Shown here: piece after piece, positions 11,991 to 24,217 of the stretch
Layout of the letters: each line of letters begins with the position of its first letter
Numbering within the stretch: the stretch's first letter is position 1
NCBI GenBank assembly: GCA_037501455.1
Contig: CM074863.1
Coordinates: 12,024,001 to 12,088,000, forward strand
Length of the DNA: 64,000 bases
Direction: 5' to 3'
DNA from: Lantana camara
Taxonomy: Eukaryota > Streptophyta > Magnoliopsida > Lamiales > Verbenaceae
Made by a program: the position numbers and the translations under genes
The notes under the pieces: model-generated
What the model was told of the DNA's origin: nothing
The model's database searches: none
Seen by the model: only the letters and a program-made list of their open reading frames with translations

Positions 11991-12749
11991 ATCATGATTA
12001 AGTTTTTCAACTTTAAATCCGCAAAAAACGTCTAAAATTATTTCGCAGCTGATGCAGCTCGCGTCTTAGATTTTAGGTGCGTAAATCAGCAAATTAGTCG
12101 TAACGGCTTTTTCTAGGGCTCAAATGCTAATTTCATCAGAAAAACATGAACAGAGCCGACAAATTATACGAATATAGTACCTTTACGACAAATAATACCA
12201 TATTCAAATTTAAAAACTCCAAGCCACGAAATGTAAAGAAATGCAAACATTGATGATATAACAAGAATTTAAATAAATGTAGAGCGTAAATTTACATACG
12301 AAAATCCAACGCGGAGTGCTTCGAAGGAGAGAAAGGAGGAAGCTTTCGCCGACGAATTTCGGCGGCAGAGCAAATGCTCCAGTAGGCTGTAAGAGTACAC
12401 AACCGCTTCAGAAAATAATATTCAGGGGTAGATTAGAAATTTTCAAAAAAATATCTCGGGGTTAATGGGATTTTAGGGTAACTGAAAATTATAAATAAGA
12501 GGAGAAGTATTTTCAGAAAAAAAGATAATAATAATAAGAGGAGAAGAAGAATTTAGTAAAATATCTAATTTGTTTGTTTGTTTTGAATTTTGATAATTGT
12601 CTGAGCTTGAATGGTTGACTTCACAATTTTTTTATACTTTTTTTTATATGCACGTAAGTATCTGAAAAATATAATCCTAATTTGATTTTGACCAAAATTA
12701 ATATTATAATGAGGAAACTATGCTTTATACTTAATCACTTAAAATTAAT

Positions 12750-12846
12750 AGCGGTTGGTCCAATTGGTTAATAAAATCATTTTATAAAGCAAGATTCTGG
12801 GTTTAAATTCCCTTAATTATGCGTGTATCTTTTAAAAAAAATAAAA
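12750..12846 (+). repeat. tRNA-derived SINE remnant
   Basis: The A-box-like GGTTGGTCCAATTGG is followed after about 30 bases by the B-box-like GGGTTTAAATTCCC (12799-12812) and then an A-rich tail near 12834. It is short and diverged. Confidence 0.5.
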
Positions 12847-13219
12847 TTATCCATCTGTAAATTAAATTTAAGATAATAATTTTTGAATTTTCGATCGATT
12901 GTAATTTTTCTGATACGAAAATTATAAAAAACTTAAAATACTTGCTACCGGAAAAAAAGAAATAAAAAACTTAAAATACAGAAAGTTCAAATTTTGAGCC
13001 GGGTAATTTGCTTTCTTGGGAGCAAGATGAATATCAAGATTTTGCTTCCTATGTCATATTATTATCAAATTATTGAAACTATGTTGTCAAGATTCTCATT
13101 TGATTATTAAACCAATACTTAAAGAGGACATCAAGTTCGTAAATGATGTTTATTTCTGGATAAAGTAAACGATAAACAGTAAAACACAGAGTAGAGCAGA
13201 ACTGGGGTCTGGGAGTGAA
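12847..13219. other. Spacer before the methyltransferase gene
   Basis: AT-rich spacer with no gene seen. The last 60-80 bases are probably promoter and 5' UTR of the methyltransferase gene. No convincing TATA box was picked out. Confidence 0.4.
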
Positions 13220-14917
13220 ATGGCGTCCAATCTTTCCTCATGCTTCTCCTCCAAATCCAATCCTTATCCCACCATCATCAGACAAAAACCCTCAATTCAT
13301 TCCATCACAAAAACTGTAAATCTAACATTGAGAAATGGCAGCACAAACCCAGGAAAACCCAATGTTTCGAAAGAAACAAAGGAAACCTCCCGAGATTTGG
13401 TGGTGAACAATTGCAGCAGCAGCAGCTTCTTCTGCCTATGTTGTCCTAGAAGACATTTCCTTGGAGCTGTTCTTGGAACAGGTTTATTGCCTGTTTTCCC
13501 TTCATTTGCGTCTGATGAAGATCCCATGGTACCATTCTGATTTCTGTTCTCAGTATAGTTTTTGTAGTAACTAGCAATATTGCCTTTTGTAAAAAGATTA
13601 GATTTTTTCTGTGATTCTGTACTAAGCATGGTAGGATACTAGGATGAGGTTATTGCCACAGGAATATGTGGGCTGGGCAAAACAAGCCTAGTTTGATGAA
13701 TATAGTTTTGTCATTTTAATATCTCTGCAAGAAGTTTACATTTGTAAATTAGTTTGATGTAGCTACAGCTCTGGTGACCCTTTATTGGATTTCAATTTGA
13801 GATAATTCGAGTCTTGGACACTTATGGAATTTGACGATAATATGATTTTTTAATTGGTGCATTGGATAATTCAGGCAGTTATGAATAGGATTCATCCTCC
13901 AAGAGCAGATTGGTATGAGGAGTTTTATGCATTAGCCATGGAGAAAGGAACAAAAACTTATGAAGCAGAGGTTAGTCACTGTTTGAGGCCAATTTTTGCT
14001 TTATTGAACAAATTCGAATACTAACAGCTAAACACTCGATCTCCAACTCGTGCCTGTGTGTGTTAAGATTGCAGCATACAAATCAGAGCTTTTTGCTAAT
14101 TTGAAAGGAAAGGCAAACAAGATACTGGAGATTGGCGTTGGGACTGGTCCTAACCTTAAATACTATGCTGATTATCCAGGTATTAGTGTTTTTGGAGTTG
14201 ATCCGAATAGGAAAATGCAGAAATATGCACAAGCAGCAGCAGAAGCTGCTGGGGTCCCACAATCAAATTTCAGGTTTTTGCAAGGAGTATGTATCTATTT
14301 CTTAGTTTCCCCTATATTTATATTGAAATTCTTGTTCAAAATAATGACACAGATCAATGTTGCTCAATCATTATGCAGGTTGCGGAATCTTTGCCTGTAG
14401 AAGATGCTTCTGTTGATGCTGTTATCGGAACACTCGTCTTATGTTCTGTATCTGATGTTGATCAGGCATTGCAAGGTGTATTAATTCTTGCTAATTCAAT
14501 TAAAAAAAAAAAGATAAAATCACAGCTTTGTCAATATCAATGCTGATTTACGGATATCTCATGCAGAGGTGAAGAGGGTTCTTAAGCCCGGGGGGATGTA
14601 CATATTCGTCGAACACGTGGCTGCAAAAGGTAATGAATCAGGTTTATACACTCACACATTTAACCCAAGAAAGTTGCCACTTAAAGATCAAATCTTTGAG
14701 GTTTATTTCCCTGTCAATTGCAGATGGAACACTTCTCAGATGTGTACAGGGAATTCTTGATCCATTGCAGCAGAGTTTAGCTGATGGCTGTCATTTGACC
14801 AGAAATACTGCAACCAACATTTCCAGAGCAGGCTTTGAAGGTGTTGATGTTAATCAGGCTGTTCTATCAGCTGCCTCCTTCATAAATCCCCATGTCTATG
14901 GAATAGCTTACAGATAG
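13220..14917 (+). CDS. SAM-dependent methyltransferase (METTL7/UbiE-like), probably plastid-targeted
   Basis: Six exons, 13220-13528, 13875-13970, 14068-14286, 14379-14475, 14567-14629 and 14724-14917, join in frame to 325 residues. The first about 90 residues are Ser/Asn/Lys-rich and poor in acid, like a chloroplast transit peptide, and end before a hydrophobic stretch after RRHFLGAVLG that could be a twin-Arg-like thylakoid signal. The enzyme core follows: motif I LEIGVGTGPNLKYY, the acidic residue of the ribose loop in VFGVDPN, LPVEDASVDAVIGTLVLCSV, and the late motif VLKPGGMYIFVEHVAA. These are class I methyltransferase signatures; the closest remembered family is the methyltransferase-like 7 / UbiE group. 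The methyl acceptor is not predictable. ATG 13220 is the first in frame. Confidence 0.88.
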
Positions 14918-15659
14918 ATCCATATGTAGAAGCACAACATTATAAAGATGACATTTTTATAAATGACCAATATTGTGTTTTATCTTGGCCCTTGTCAAGA
15001 TTTCTCAGGCCCATATTCCATACCCAAAAATTGTTTAAAAAATAAAAGATGAAGCTAATCTTGTCTGTGTAGGTTTGTTGGTTTTTGGGACTGTTGGAAT
15101 CCTGAATATGGAATGTTTTCTAGTCTGGCACTCTGGCTAACATGTTTAGGTGCTGATATAAATGATTGGAAGCAACAGCTAAGAATGTGGACCGTGAGGA
15201 ATTATTAAACTCGTTATTAGGGCAATAATGATGACTTTGATTATCTTGTTTAAGTCTAAATGATTGCTTCAGGACAACATGTATAACGTTGATGTAATTT
15301 AATAAACAAATTATTACAAATGAAGGGGCCGACGGGAAAATAGTACAATTTCTAGTTTTCTACATGTTGAGGTTAATGTTCTGATATGCCCCCTCATAAC
15401 AAATCTTTTGGTTTGAGTTATTTACTTGTTTATTAGATGTGTCTCTTAATTAATTTGTTTAATTAGTAAACAAATAATATATTCCTTTGCCCCTCATTAA
15501 GGACAAAAACATTGAGAAAAAATGTAAAAACAAAAGAACAAAAAGGAACTCGGTGCAATAAAGTACCTCTATAATTTAAAATAGAATTTGGGGTTGAAAA
15601 CCTATATACTCGCTAGATGAGGGGTTAAAATGCAAATTAACCACTAAAAGAATCGCGCT
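14918..15659. other. Spacer between methyltransferase and RING genes
   Basis: Holds the methyltransferase 3' UTR (to about 15300) and AT-rich promoter sequence for the next gene. No other feature seen. Confidence 0.45.
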
Positions 15660-16814
15660 TCTCTCCGTCAAATTAGGGTTCTTATATTTCTCTCTCAAAC
15701 GCAGACTTCTTCTCGTCACTCTCTTCAGCTCAGTTCTTCGCCTGATTGTGAGTTTCCTTCTCTCTCTACTGTTACACCTATTATGTACGTATATCTCTCT
15801 CTTCTTATGCGTAGTTGTGTGATTGCAAAGGTGTTTTCGTTTGGCTTGGTCGTTTTCTGCATTTTTTCTCTCATTCTTAATTGTCCCCTTTCGGTGGGAA
15901 TTTCTTTTTTTTTTTTTTTTTGGTTTATGTGGGGTTCTTTTTTCTTTGATTCTGTTTTCTGAGAAAGTTTGGTTCTTGGGGAGTCTTTAATTATGAGCTG
16001 CAATAATTGGAAATTATTGAATGCTTTCTGTTTAGATTTCATAAAAGGCCATTATTGTGGTTGACTTCAGAAACCAAGATAGGGACATTGTTCTTCCTGT
16101 ACTTGTTTCCCATTGAGCTAAAGTTTCTTTCAATTTTGAGAAGTATTTATCTTTTCTTAGACACTGAATTTTCTGTTCTATTTTCGTGGAGGATAGGTCT
16201 TAAACTGCAAGAACCGGAGTTTTAGAAGACAATCTCTAGAGGAAGTGAAATGAGGTTATTTGTCAGATATTTTTAGGGCTCCTTTAGAGCTATTAATGTT
16301 ATTTTTGTTGTTCAATTCGGAAGAATATTCTTTTTGTTGAAGTTTGTTGGTTTATCCTTTATGCAGTATTTTCGATTAATTAAACTCTATTCTTCGCTGG
16401 TCTCAGTTGTGCAGGTGAACAACTTTCTGTCGGTGCAGAGACTGTGCCCATGATGGCCATTGATGGTTAATCTTCTGGTGAAAGGAGATGGTGCACTCTG
16501 CTTGATGCCTTTGTTGTTTCTTTGAAGCAGCCATAGTGTAATACTGTAATTTATGCCAATTTCTTATTTCATGGTTGAACATAGACAACCAGGGCCATTT
16601 TTGCCGAGTTTTACTGCTCTTTATCATTCAAACTAGCCCATTTAACAAAAGTACGTTGCTGTATAATCAATGTTGCACTGTGAGAACTCTTACGTTCAGA
16701 ATTGATGAGTTGTTCTTGTCTGCCCCTTTGAGCTTCACTAAGTTTACCAAACTGTGTGGGGTAGAGTTTTGGTTCTTGAAAGAATTCCTGGTGTGTTTGT
16801 AAAAGATAGCTAAA
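15660..16814 (+). other. Long 5' leader with intron, RING gene
   Basis: A CT-rich start (15660-15747) ends in a good donor (ATTGTGAGT). A T-rich intron runs 15748-16414 and ends in TTGTGCAG. The following 400 bases contain several ATGs followed by early stops, for example ATGATGGCC at 16452 with a stop after six codons. A second intron ending at the AG of 16808-16809 is possible and would remove many of those ATGs. Confidence 0.5.
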
Positions 16815-18247
16815 ACGGGGTCCCTTTGTTGTGTGGCCGCTAGGCCACATGGATCCAATGCAACCAGCCGAGACTGGTCTGTTGGCCCGCAGGAGCCTTA
16901 TTGGAGAACTAATACAAGCTTTTCTCCGCCACCATCGAGATATGACTTTCAATTCCAACCTGATGCGCTCTCATTTGGTTCCCATGACGGCATCCAATTG
17001 TTCGGCTCTTCTTTATCTTCAAACAGCAGAGAAAGTAGAAGTTGGGCTAGAGCAAACAATCTGAATAATCATCAGTTTCTCGTATCTGATGGCATTGGGC
17101 CATATTTGAGCAGTCCATCTGACATATCTCCCGCTCAGCAATGGGCCCCACCAGCAATACAAGAAATTAGCCCAGATGATTATGGTACTTCAAGAAGAGG
17201 TATAATAATTGAATCGTCTTCAAGGAGATTTCACTGTTTTGTTTTTAAATTTATATTTCTTACTTTTTATATACCTTTGCAGATGTAGTTTTGAGGCCAT
17301 TTTCATTCTCACCGGCAATGGAGGTACCATAACTGCATGTGCATTCATATTTTAACATTAATGATTTCGCTCAAATGGAAATTTCACCAAAACTAAAACT
17401 TTTGTAGGGAACTTCAGCAGCTAGGGATAGTGGAGGCTCCACATCATCCCGATCAGACAGTAGCTGCGATTATGAATCCATGATGAAGGCACATACTTCT
17501 CATCGCAACCGTCGTTGCTTTATGTCTAAGGCAATTCACCCTTTATCATTTCCATCAGAAATACCCACTAGAGAAAATACCAGTTTTAGCCCTGCTGGGC
17601 TGCAAGAATTCAACGCTACAACTCCACAAAGGGACAGAACTCGTTTGAGCAGTGCTAGTGGCAGTCTTGACCTTTCTGAAACACCTGACACTTTTGAATA
17701 TGATCTTTCCAGTAGGGCTCGCAGTCCCGCAGATTGTTTCAGATGTGGTTTGTGTGAAAGATTCCTTTCACAAAGATCCCCTTGGAGTTCTCGTAGGATT
17801 GTGAAAAGTGGGGATATGCCGGTTTCTGGAGTACTTTCGTGTCGCCATGTCTTCCATGCAGAGTGTTTGGACCAAATTACCCCAAAGGCGCGCAAAAATG
17901 ACCCTCCATGTCCCGTATGTGTCAAAATTGAAGAAGATAACTCACCTGATAACAAAGTTCTCTCCAAGTTGAGGAATAGCTTCCCTAGACTTAAATCTTT
18001 CTCCGAAGATGGGCCGTCTAAGCCATGGGGATGTGTGCAGGCAGGGGATTGTGTTGAAGGGGCTTTGCATACGCCTACGAGAAATTCACTGTTGTCCCTT
18101 AATAGGAGCCGGTTTCGGAAAAATCTTTCTTTAAAAGGGAACCCAGGGAAGGACTTCCCTGGAAAGTTGATTAAAAGTGGCTCTTTTTCTCCACAGCTAT
18201 TAATTGGATCCGTTGATCATAGTGCTGGTGGTTCGAGTCTGAAGTGA
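16815..18247 (+). CDS. RING-finger protein, N-terminal acylation motif, apparent ACG start
   Basis: Exons 16815-17199, 17283-17323 and 17408-18247 join in frame to about 421 residues. The N-terminus is GSLCCVAARP, followed by EPYWRTNTSFSPPPSRYDF; a Gly-2 plus Cys-Cys start is a myristoylation/palmitoylation pattern. The codon before that Gly is ACG (16815) in a good context (AAA before, G after), and no in-frame ATG lies between it and the upstream stop at 16800. A RING-type zinc finger lies near residues 255-315: CFRCGLC, SCRHVFHAEC and CPVC supply the metal ligands. The tail is Ser/Lys-rich. RING proteins usually act as E3 ubiquitin ligases; target unknown. The first ATGs at 16849 and 16858 are in another frame, with a short unrelated product. 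An upstream spliced start remains possible. Confidence 0.82.
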
Positions 18248-20792
18248 TGGGGATTTCTGTATAGACTTGTTGTCTGCTGTCAATTGTGTTTTGAGTCTTG
18301 TATGTGGAAAAGCTGATTCTAGTAGGCCTGTTTGTGCTGTATTTTGTAGGAGTAGCTGTAAGGATCGGATGTTGTTCTGGGTAGTTGCTTTTGTAACAAG
18401 AACCCGTTAACCGTAAAATGATTATCCTGCTAATGCCATGCTTGCTGTTTTGTAACCGGAATGAAGATGCTGGATCACTCATGATGATTTTCTGTAGCTG
18501 GGACAGCGTGTGCTGTTATTAATGAGAACTGAAAAGGTATGAAAGATCAGAAAACTGGGAAGAAGGGAGGCATCATTCTTGCATCATCTGCAGAACTCGA
18601 AACCCTTAATCATGGATCCTCGGGAGATGTAACATTCATTTTTTGGTCAAGAATCAAAACCCCAGAGATGTAACATTAGTTATTTAGTTTAGCCTATCCC
18701 AATGAGTATTTACTATTTCATACCTGGGCTACATTGAGGGCCCAATAGTAGAAAACCACATTAAAAAAAGCCCATGGCCCATTGACTATTAAATTGGGCC
18801 ATCAAATCAGAAAAAGTTGCTTTAATCCGTGTGGTGGAGCTTTCGTAGCATGGGGACAAAGGATAATTGAAAAAGCAATCAGATTTGGACATTTTTCCAT
18901 GTGCCTAAGTGCATGCTTGTACATAGCATTTACCTATACAACAATGTTGGTCTTCACTATCCATTTTAATGGCTTTTGTCACTTTATCCAACAATTTTGC
19001 TTCTCCAACCAATCAAAATTAGGGATTTTCTTTGTCCATGTGAGATTTATATACCTTCTCCCATGTAAACATAGATAACATTAGGGTGGTGACAATCTAA
19101 CTTATTGGATTATCCTATCGCATGCTTAACACTATGCTTGGTTCTAAAAATTTTGAAAGAAAAGAAAAGAGAAAAATGTATTTGATGGTCGGTTACAAAA
19201 GAAAATATAAAATAAAGTTTACACTATGTGTTGAATAAAGTTTAAAAGTACCTAATGAAAATGGGACGTGGCGAGAAATTTCAAACTAAGGAATTGAAGT
19301 CGAATCATAAAAATAGAAAAAAAGAGAGAAATCAAGTACTCAGTCCGAAAATAATATATGTGGCTCTTTCCCAATCGGATGTGGGACAAAATATTACCAA
19401 TAGGCAATAGCGAAGCAAACTTATGATAAGAAGTGGAAAAAGAGTGAGAAAAAGGGAAGTTTTCATGTGTAGATCATGTGAGACGGGGTCCATCACTATA
19501 ATGGGCAAATGAATCCATGTCCATATTGGTATGCTATTCGACTCTCCCATTTCATATGTGACCATTTCATCTTTGTCAATTTTACACTGTTTCTTTTGAT
19601 ATCAACCACAATTCACATGAGTTGTACCCCAATATGCCCTAAAAAGAGGTTAAAGGAAATTAATGGGTTCCTTTTGGTTTCCCAATTAATGCTTTCTACC
19701 TCATATATCTGTCATTCTTGCCTATATAACAAAGATTTATATAAGATGATTTCTTATCTTGAAAGTTAAAACCTTTTTTGTTTCTGTCTAATAATGGAAC
19801 TTTGGAAAAATATGTATTAAGGAAGAAAAAAAAAAAGGATTTTCAAAGTAAATTAAATTTGGTGTGACAGCCATCAGAGAATATGTTCATTCGCTTGGCC
19901 TATGTACTATAAAATATGTTATAGGGGATGTCTCTGTAATTTCCTAAACATGGAGAAAGTACATTATTTTCTTTCTTTTCATGATTTTTACATTAAGTTA
20001 TTTCTTAAATTCGGATACTATAGAGATTCGATTACGGGATCTACGCCAAATCTCCGAGCATATAAACTATAAAGACATAACCATCCCCAACAAAAAAAAA
20101 AAAGGTGTATTACAAAATTAATGAGATTCTGGACAATGAAATCACTCCACTCCTCCAAAATAAAGGCAAATTCAGGAGGCGTTGGGAATCAATTAATTCT
20201 GGGTAGTTAGGAGTTGCTGGAACAAAGAAAATTAACGAAAGAATTGCAGTTATGCTCTTTAAGTGTTGGATTTGTATGACTGAGTTTGGTAAAGCTGAAG
20301 CATCTTCCAAATCCAAATGTGAGCAGTCGAAGCCATGTGCTGCTTTTGACATTTTATCAGCTTTCAGTCTTTCACTAACAACTGTGGATTGTCCTCACAT
20401 TTAATACCCTTGTAGCTTCCTTCCAAGTTCCACCCCAATTCCAGTTGTTTCCCACCCATCAACTAAATAAACACAACCCTTTCTTTTTTTAAATCATACC
20501 CAATAATTAATTATAAAATGGTAACGAATTTACAACTTTGTAATATAAAGAGTTATAATGAATTTTGATTAATTCTTTGTAGCAAAAAGAATGGATAAAA
20601 ACTAAAAAGGATATAGTGCATGCACTGATGTCATAAAAATTAATGATTTCTCTTTAGATGCTACACATGTGGTATTTAAAAAGTGATTAAGATAATATAA
20701 CCGATAGAAAATAAGATACCACACACGCATTATCCAATTATATTTGCCATCTCCCGTTCATTTCCATTCGTGATGTTCCTATTACATAAAAT
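18248..20792. other. Intergenic, no gene recognised
   Basis: Begins with the RING gene 3' UTR (to about 18530). The rest is AT-rich with several 77-98-codon open frames on both strands, none with a recognised domain, splice pattern or coding-like composition. Confidence 0.45.
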
Positions 20793-21526
20793 TTTAAAAT
20801 ATTGGACTTTAGATTTTAAGTGTTTTCTTTAATTTATCTTCCTATTCTCTCTCTGAGCAAGGCAAAAGCTTCCCTCTCAACTCTGATCCGGCGGTGGAGA
20901 ACACAGTTCCACCGTCGGATCGGCCCAGATCTGTTCTGTTTTACTCAATTCTTTTTCGTTCATCGGGATCCACCCAGATCTGTTGTCACTCTCACGGATC
21001 TACGATAAGTTTCATCACCAATCTTCCAGATCTACTGGCATCCTCCCAGATCTAGTGGATGTCTCTGTTCACAGACGATTTATTTATCTGTTTTTTTTTT
21101 TTCTTTTTGGTATGTTTTCTTTCGTCTCTTCCGTATGGAAGCTTTATCCCTTCCGTATAGAAGTTTTGTCCCTTCCGTTTGGAAGTTTAGTTTTATCTTT
21201 TCCTGTGTTTATCTGAGAAATTTTCTGGCCGAGTTATCTGTTGTAGGCCCAACTATCTGTGCTCAATTCGGAGAAAAAGCGACTGTGGAACTCCAGCCGC
21301 ATCAGATCAAGATCAACTTGAGAGGACCAATCTTCAAAGAGTCCTTTTGTTTTGCTAATTGTGATGCTAATATAATAACTCACAAATCTATTGGTATTGC
21401 GGCTTCGGCCTGCTTTAATTTTTTTGTTATTGCTTCTTGTATTTTTCTTATTGTTACTCATGATTTACTATAATATTCCTCTTTGAGGGTTTTGGTTGTC
21501 AAAAAAAAAAAAAAATTTAAAATATT
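20793..21526 (+). mobile_element. Retroposed segment with A tail and 11-bp target duplication
   Basis: The 11-mer TTTAAAATATT occurs at 20793-20803 and again at 21516-21526. The segment between (20804-21515) ends in an unbroken A run of about 15 bases touching the second copy. An A tail plus a perfect duplication of this size is what LINE-driven insertion leaves. The insert has CT-rich, GC-richer sequence (the CAGATCT motif recurs) and frames up to 112 codons with no domain I recognise. It may be a 5'-truncated LINE, a SINE-like element or a processed transcript copy. Confidence 0.7.
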
Positions 21527-21584
21527 ATTTTATCATATTAATTATGTACGTCCTTTTAATTTAAAAACCAAAACAGTGTTTTCT

Positions 21585-22610
21585 TAGGCACCGGATCTTC
21601 TACTCTATTTTCGTGCTTTATCACATACTCACTGATTGGACGCATGACACGTGTAAGCTTTTACTAGATTTTCTAACACGGAGAATTATGGTATTATCAA
21701 TAAAAGGAAAAGACAATCTTTATATATCTATATTAAAAAAAAATTGTATATCCAATAAATTAAAAAACAATTTCTACTTTTTATTGGGATTATTTTATTA
21801 TATAAAAAGTAAAAATATTAAATTAGTGTCGTTTTTTTTTAATTTTTATTTTTAAGTTATAATTTTTTTTAAGAGCAAAATATTAATATTAAATATATTT
21901 TATAATATTCAAACAGAAAAATATTTTATAATATTCAAAGTAAAAATATTAAATTGATGTCCAAAGTTGTTATATTTAATATTAAATAGGGAAAATATCA
22001 TTTTTCGTCCTCTACAGATGTCCTCGTCCGATTTTGGTCATAATCTTTTAACTTTTCTCACATTGCATCCTTTATGTTTTAAAAAATCTCAATTTCAATC
22101 CTTTAGCCAACGGACGTTAAAAAATTGACGGAAAAAGACGCGTGTCACTCACGCGCCAATCACATTTATTCAGGGCGCGCAAGTGATACGAGTCTTTTTC
22201 CGTTAAAAAATTAACGTCCGTTAGCTAAAGGACTGAAATTGAGATTTTTTGAAACATAAAAGATGCAATGTGAGAAAAGTGAAAAGTTAGGGACCAAAAC
22301 CGAAAAAGGGCATCCGTAGATGACGAAAAATGATATTTTCCCTATTAAATATGTTTTATAATATTCAAACTTTAAAAAATATAAATTTAATATTCAAAAC
22401 GTTGATAAATTTAATATTTAAAGTTGTTATTGGATATATAAATTTTACTTTTTTTTTTTAATATTAGATATATAAAGATTTTCTTTTCATAATACCATAA
22501 TTCTCTATGTTAGAAAATCTGATAAAATCTTACACGTGTCATGATTCTGGTCGGTGGAATATGAGATGAAACACCAAAATGTAGTAAAAGATCCAGTTTG
22601 TCTACAAAAT
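21585..22610. mobile_element. Palindromic TIR element, host of a nested MITE
   Basis: The left arm runs from about 21590 (GGATCTTCTACT) through ATGACACGTGTAAG and GAGAATTATGGTATTAT to AATCTTTATATATCTA. It is matched in reverse complement on the right between about 22450 and 22605, with few mismatches and small gaps. The imperfect inverted repeats exceed 150 bases each. The inner part is very AT-rich. Ends are placed to within about 10 bases, and no target duplication was resolved. Confidence 0.7.
21988..22343. mobile_element. Foldback MITE with flanking ATTAAAT repeat
   Basis: The element starts AGGGAAAATATCATTTTTCG and ends in the exact reverse complement. The inverted repeat continues inward with few mismatches for well over 100 bases on each side (for example CTCAATTTCAATCCTTTAG against CTAAAGGACTGAAATTGAG), so nearly the whole 356 bases fold back. 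ATTAAAT lies directly outside both ends (21981-21987 and 22344-22350) and is the likely target duplication. No coding capacity. Confidence 0.85.
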
Positions 22611-24180
22611 CTTGGTTGTTCGTTAGCGATGATTGCAAATATATTAAATACATATAGATCAAATATTCCAAATATTTGGTAGACGGACTCATGCACATGC
22701 TATGTTATTAATGTATCATGTTCTTCAAGGATAAACTTACTTTGTTCTAGGATCGCAGGTATATATTTTAATTATTGTTCCAACCATCCTGTGTGTGTAT
22801 ATATATATATATATTTTTTTTAATCAATAAATATTCTTTTTAAAAATTAATTTAAACTCAATTTTAAATCATACTCCATAAATTCAGAAAATTCACATAG
22901 GCATGCAACTAGACAACTCTCAATGTGTTATGCGTATAAGTGAAAGTAAGCAATGGTGAGCGTGGAGCGATTCACGTGCAAATCATACAAATGATCTTAA
23001 GAATTAGTCATATATATAAAATGATAATGCTTTGCGACCGAAAATGACTGTCCATAGTATCATGGCAGACAAGGAAAATGATGCACTTCCAAGAATTTGA
23101 TCTTTGAATAATAAAAAGCCTAAAAATGAAAGCAACTAATGATCCACTAATCATAAAAAGTTACCGGAAGCAGCCCAACTTAGTTGTAACTAAATCATCA
23201 TAATGGCTCCTAAGTTTCACTTAATAAGTGAACAATTAATCATCTAAGTAATCATAAATTCTTTGCGTCTCCAGTCTCCACAGTCAATATACTTATGTGT
23301 GTGGTTGAAGTACAACTAAGATGCAGGTTTGTTTAAATTCCAAGGAGGATATCATATGGATATGGTAGGTGGAAAAGGCTTTATGGAAGAAGATTGTTTG
23401 TTAGGGTTGTAAGTTGTAATAATGTAACGTTCAGATCTTCTTTAATAAAATCAAAATAATAATAAGAAAAAGAAAAAGAAAAGCATCCAACGGTTAATGT
23501 GTTAGTTGGGTCAGCTGAGATTTGGTACTTTAATTCATTCCAAACCTCCGCCGATTACGGCGCCACTGCGGGCCATCAGATTTCCTCCCACAACGTGACA
23601 CGTATTAAAGTCCTACCTATTTTTTAATGTAAGAAACCATAATAACAATATTATTATTATTATTATTATTTGGGACCAAAATGTATCCATAAAACAGGAT
23701 ATTAACTCATCTTTCATCGAAAATAGATTAACCCCCTTTACTAAAAAAATCTTACCGTAATGAATTAGGATTTTAAAGAAATTAATTAAGAAAGATCAAA
23801 TTCGATTGTTAGACTCATTGAATTTTAATGGACGTATTTATAGTATCTTGAAATTTAGAATTTCTCATAATATAGTCATGCACTTTTTTTTTTTTTTTTC
23901 CTATCATTATTCGAGATCTTCTATTCAATTTGTTAGCATCTTCATTATTCGCGTTGTGACACTCATCCATAATTTCTTCTTCTTCCTCGACCAAAAAAAA
24001 AAATAATAATTTCTTCTTCTTCGTAGTTCCACATATGCGAGCTAATCTATTATGTTCTTCCGTGCTTCTATTTATTCGTTTTATACTATCAATTTGATAA
24101 CTCGGGCTTCCGGTCTTATCTATATATTAAGTTGAACCATAGATGGGTAGAACCCCACAAATAATAACAATAACAATAAC

Positions 24181-24217
<37 letters not shown>

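Noticed and set aside
16849..17064. Plus-strand frame of about 72 codons starting at the first ATG of the RING gene exon
   Set aside because: It is out of frame with the conserved RING protein, which is spliced and family-like throughout. The ATG-started frame ends early and resembles nothing.
20110..20352. Minus-strand 80-codon frame
   Set aside because: Reads like a small protein but has no recognised domain, no splice partners and no promoter signal. Too weak to call a gene.
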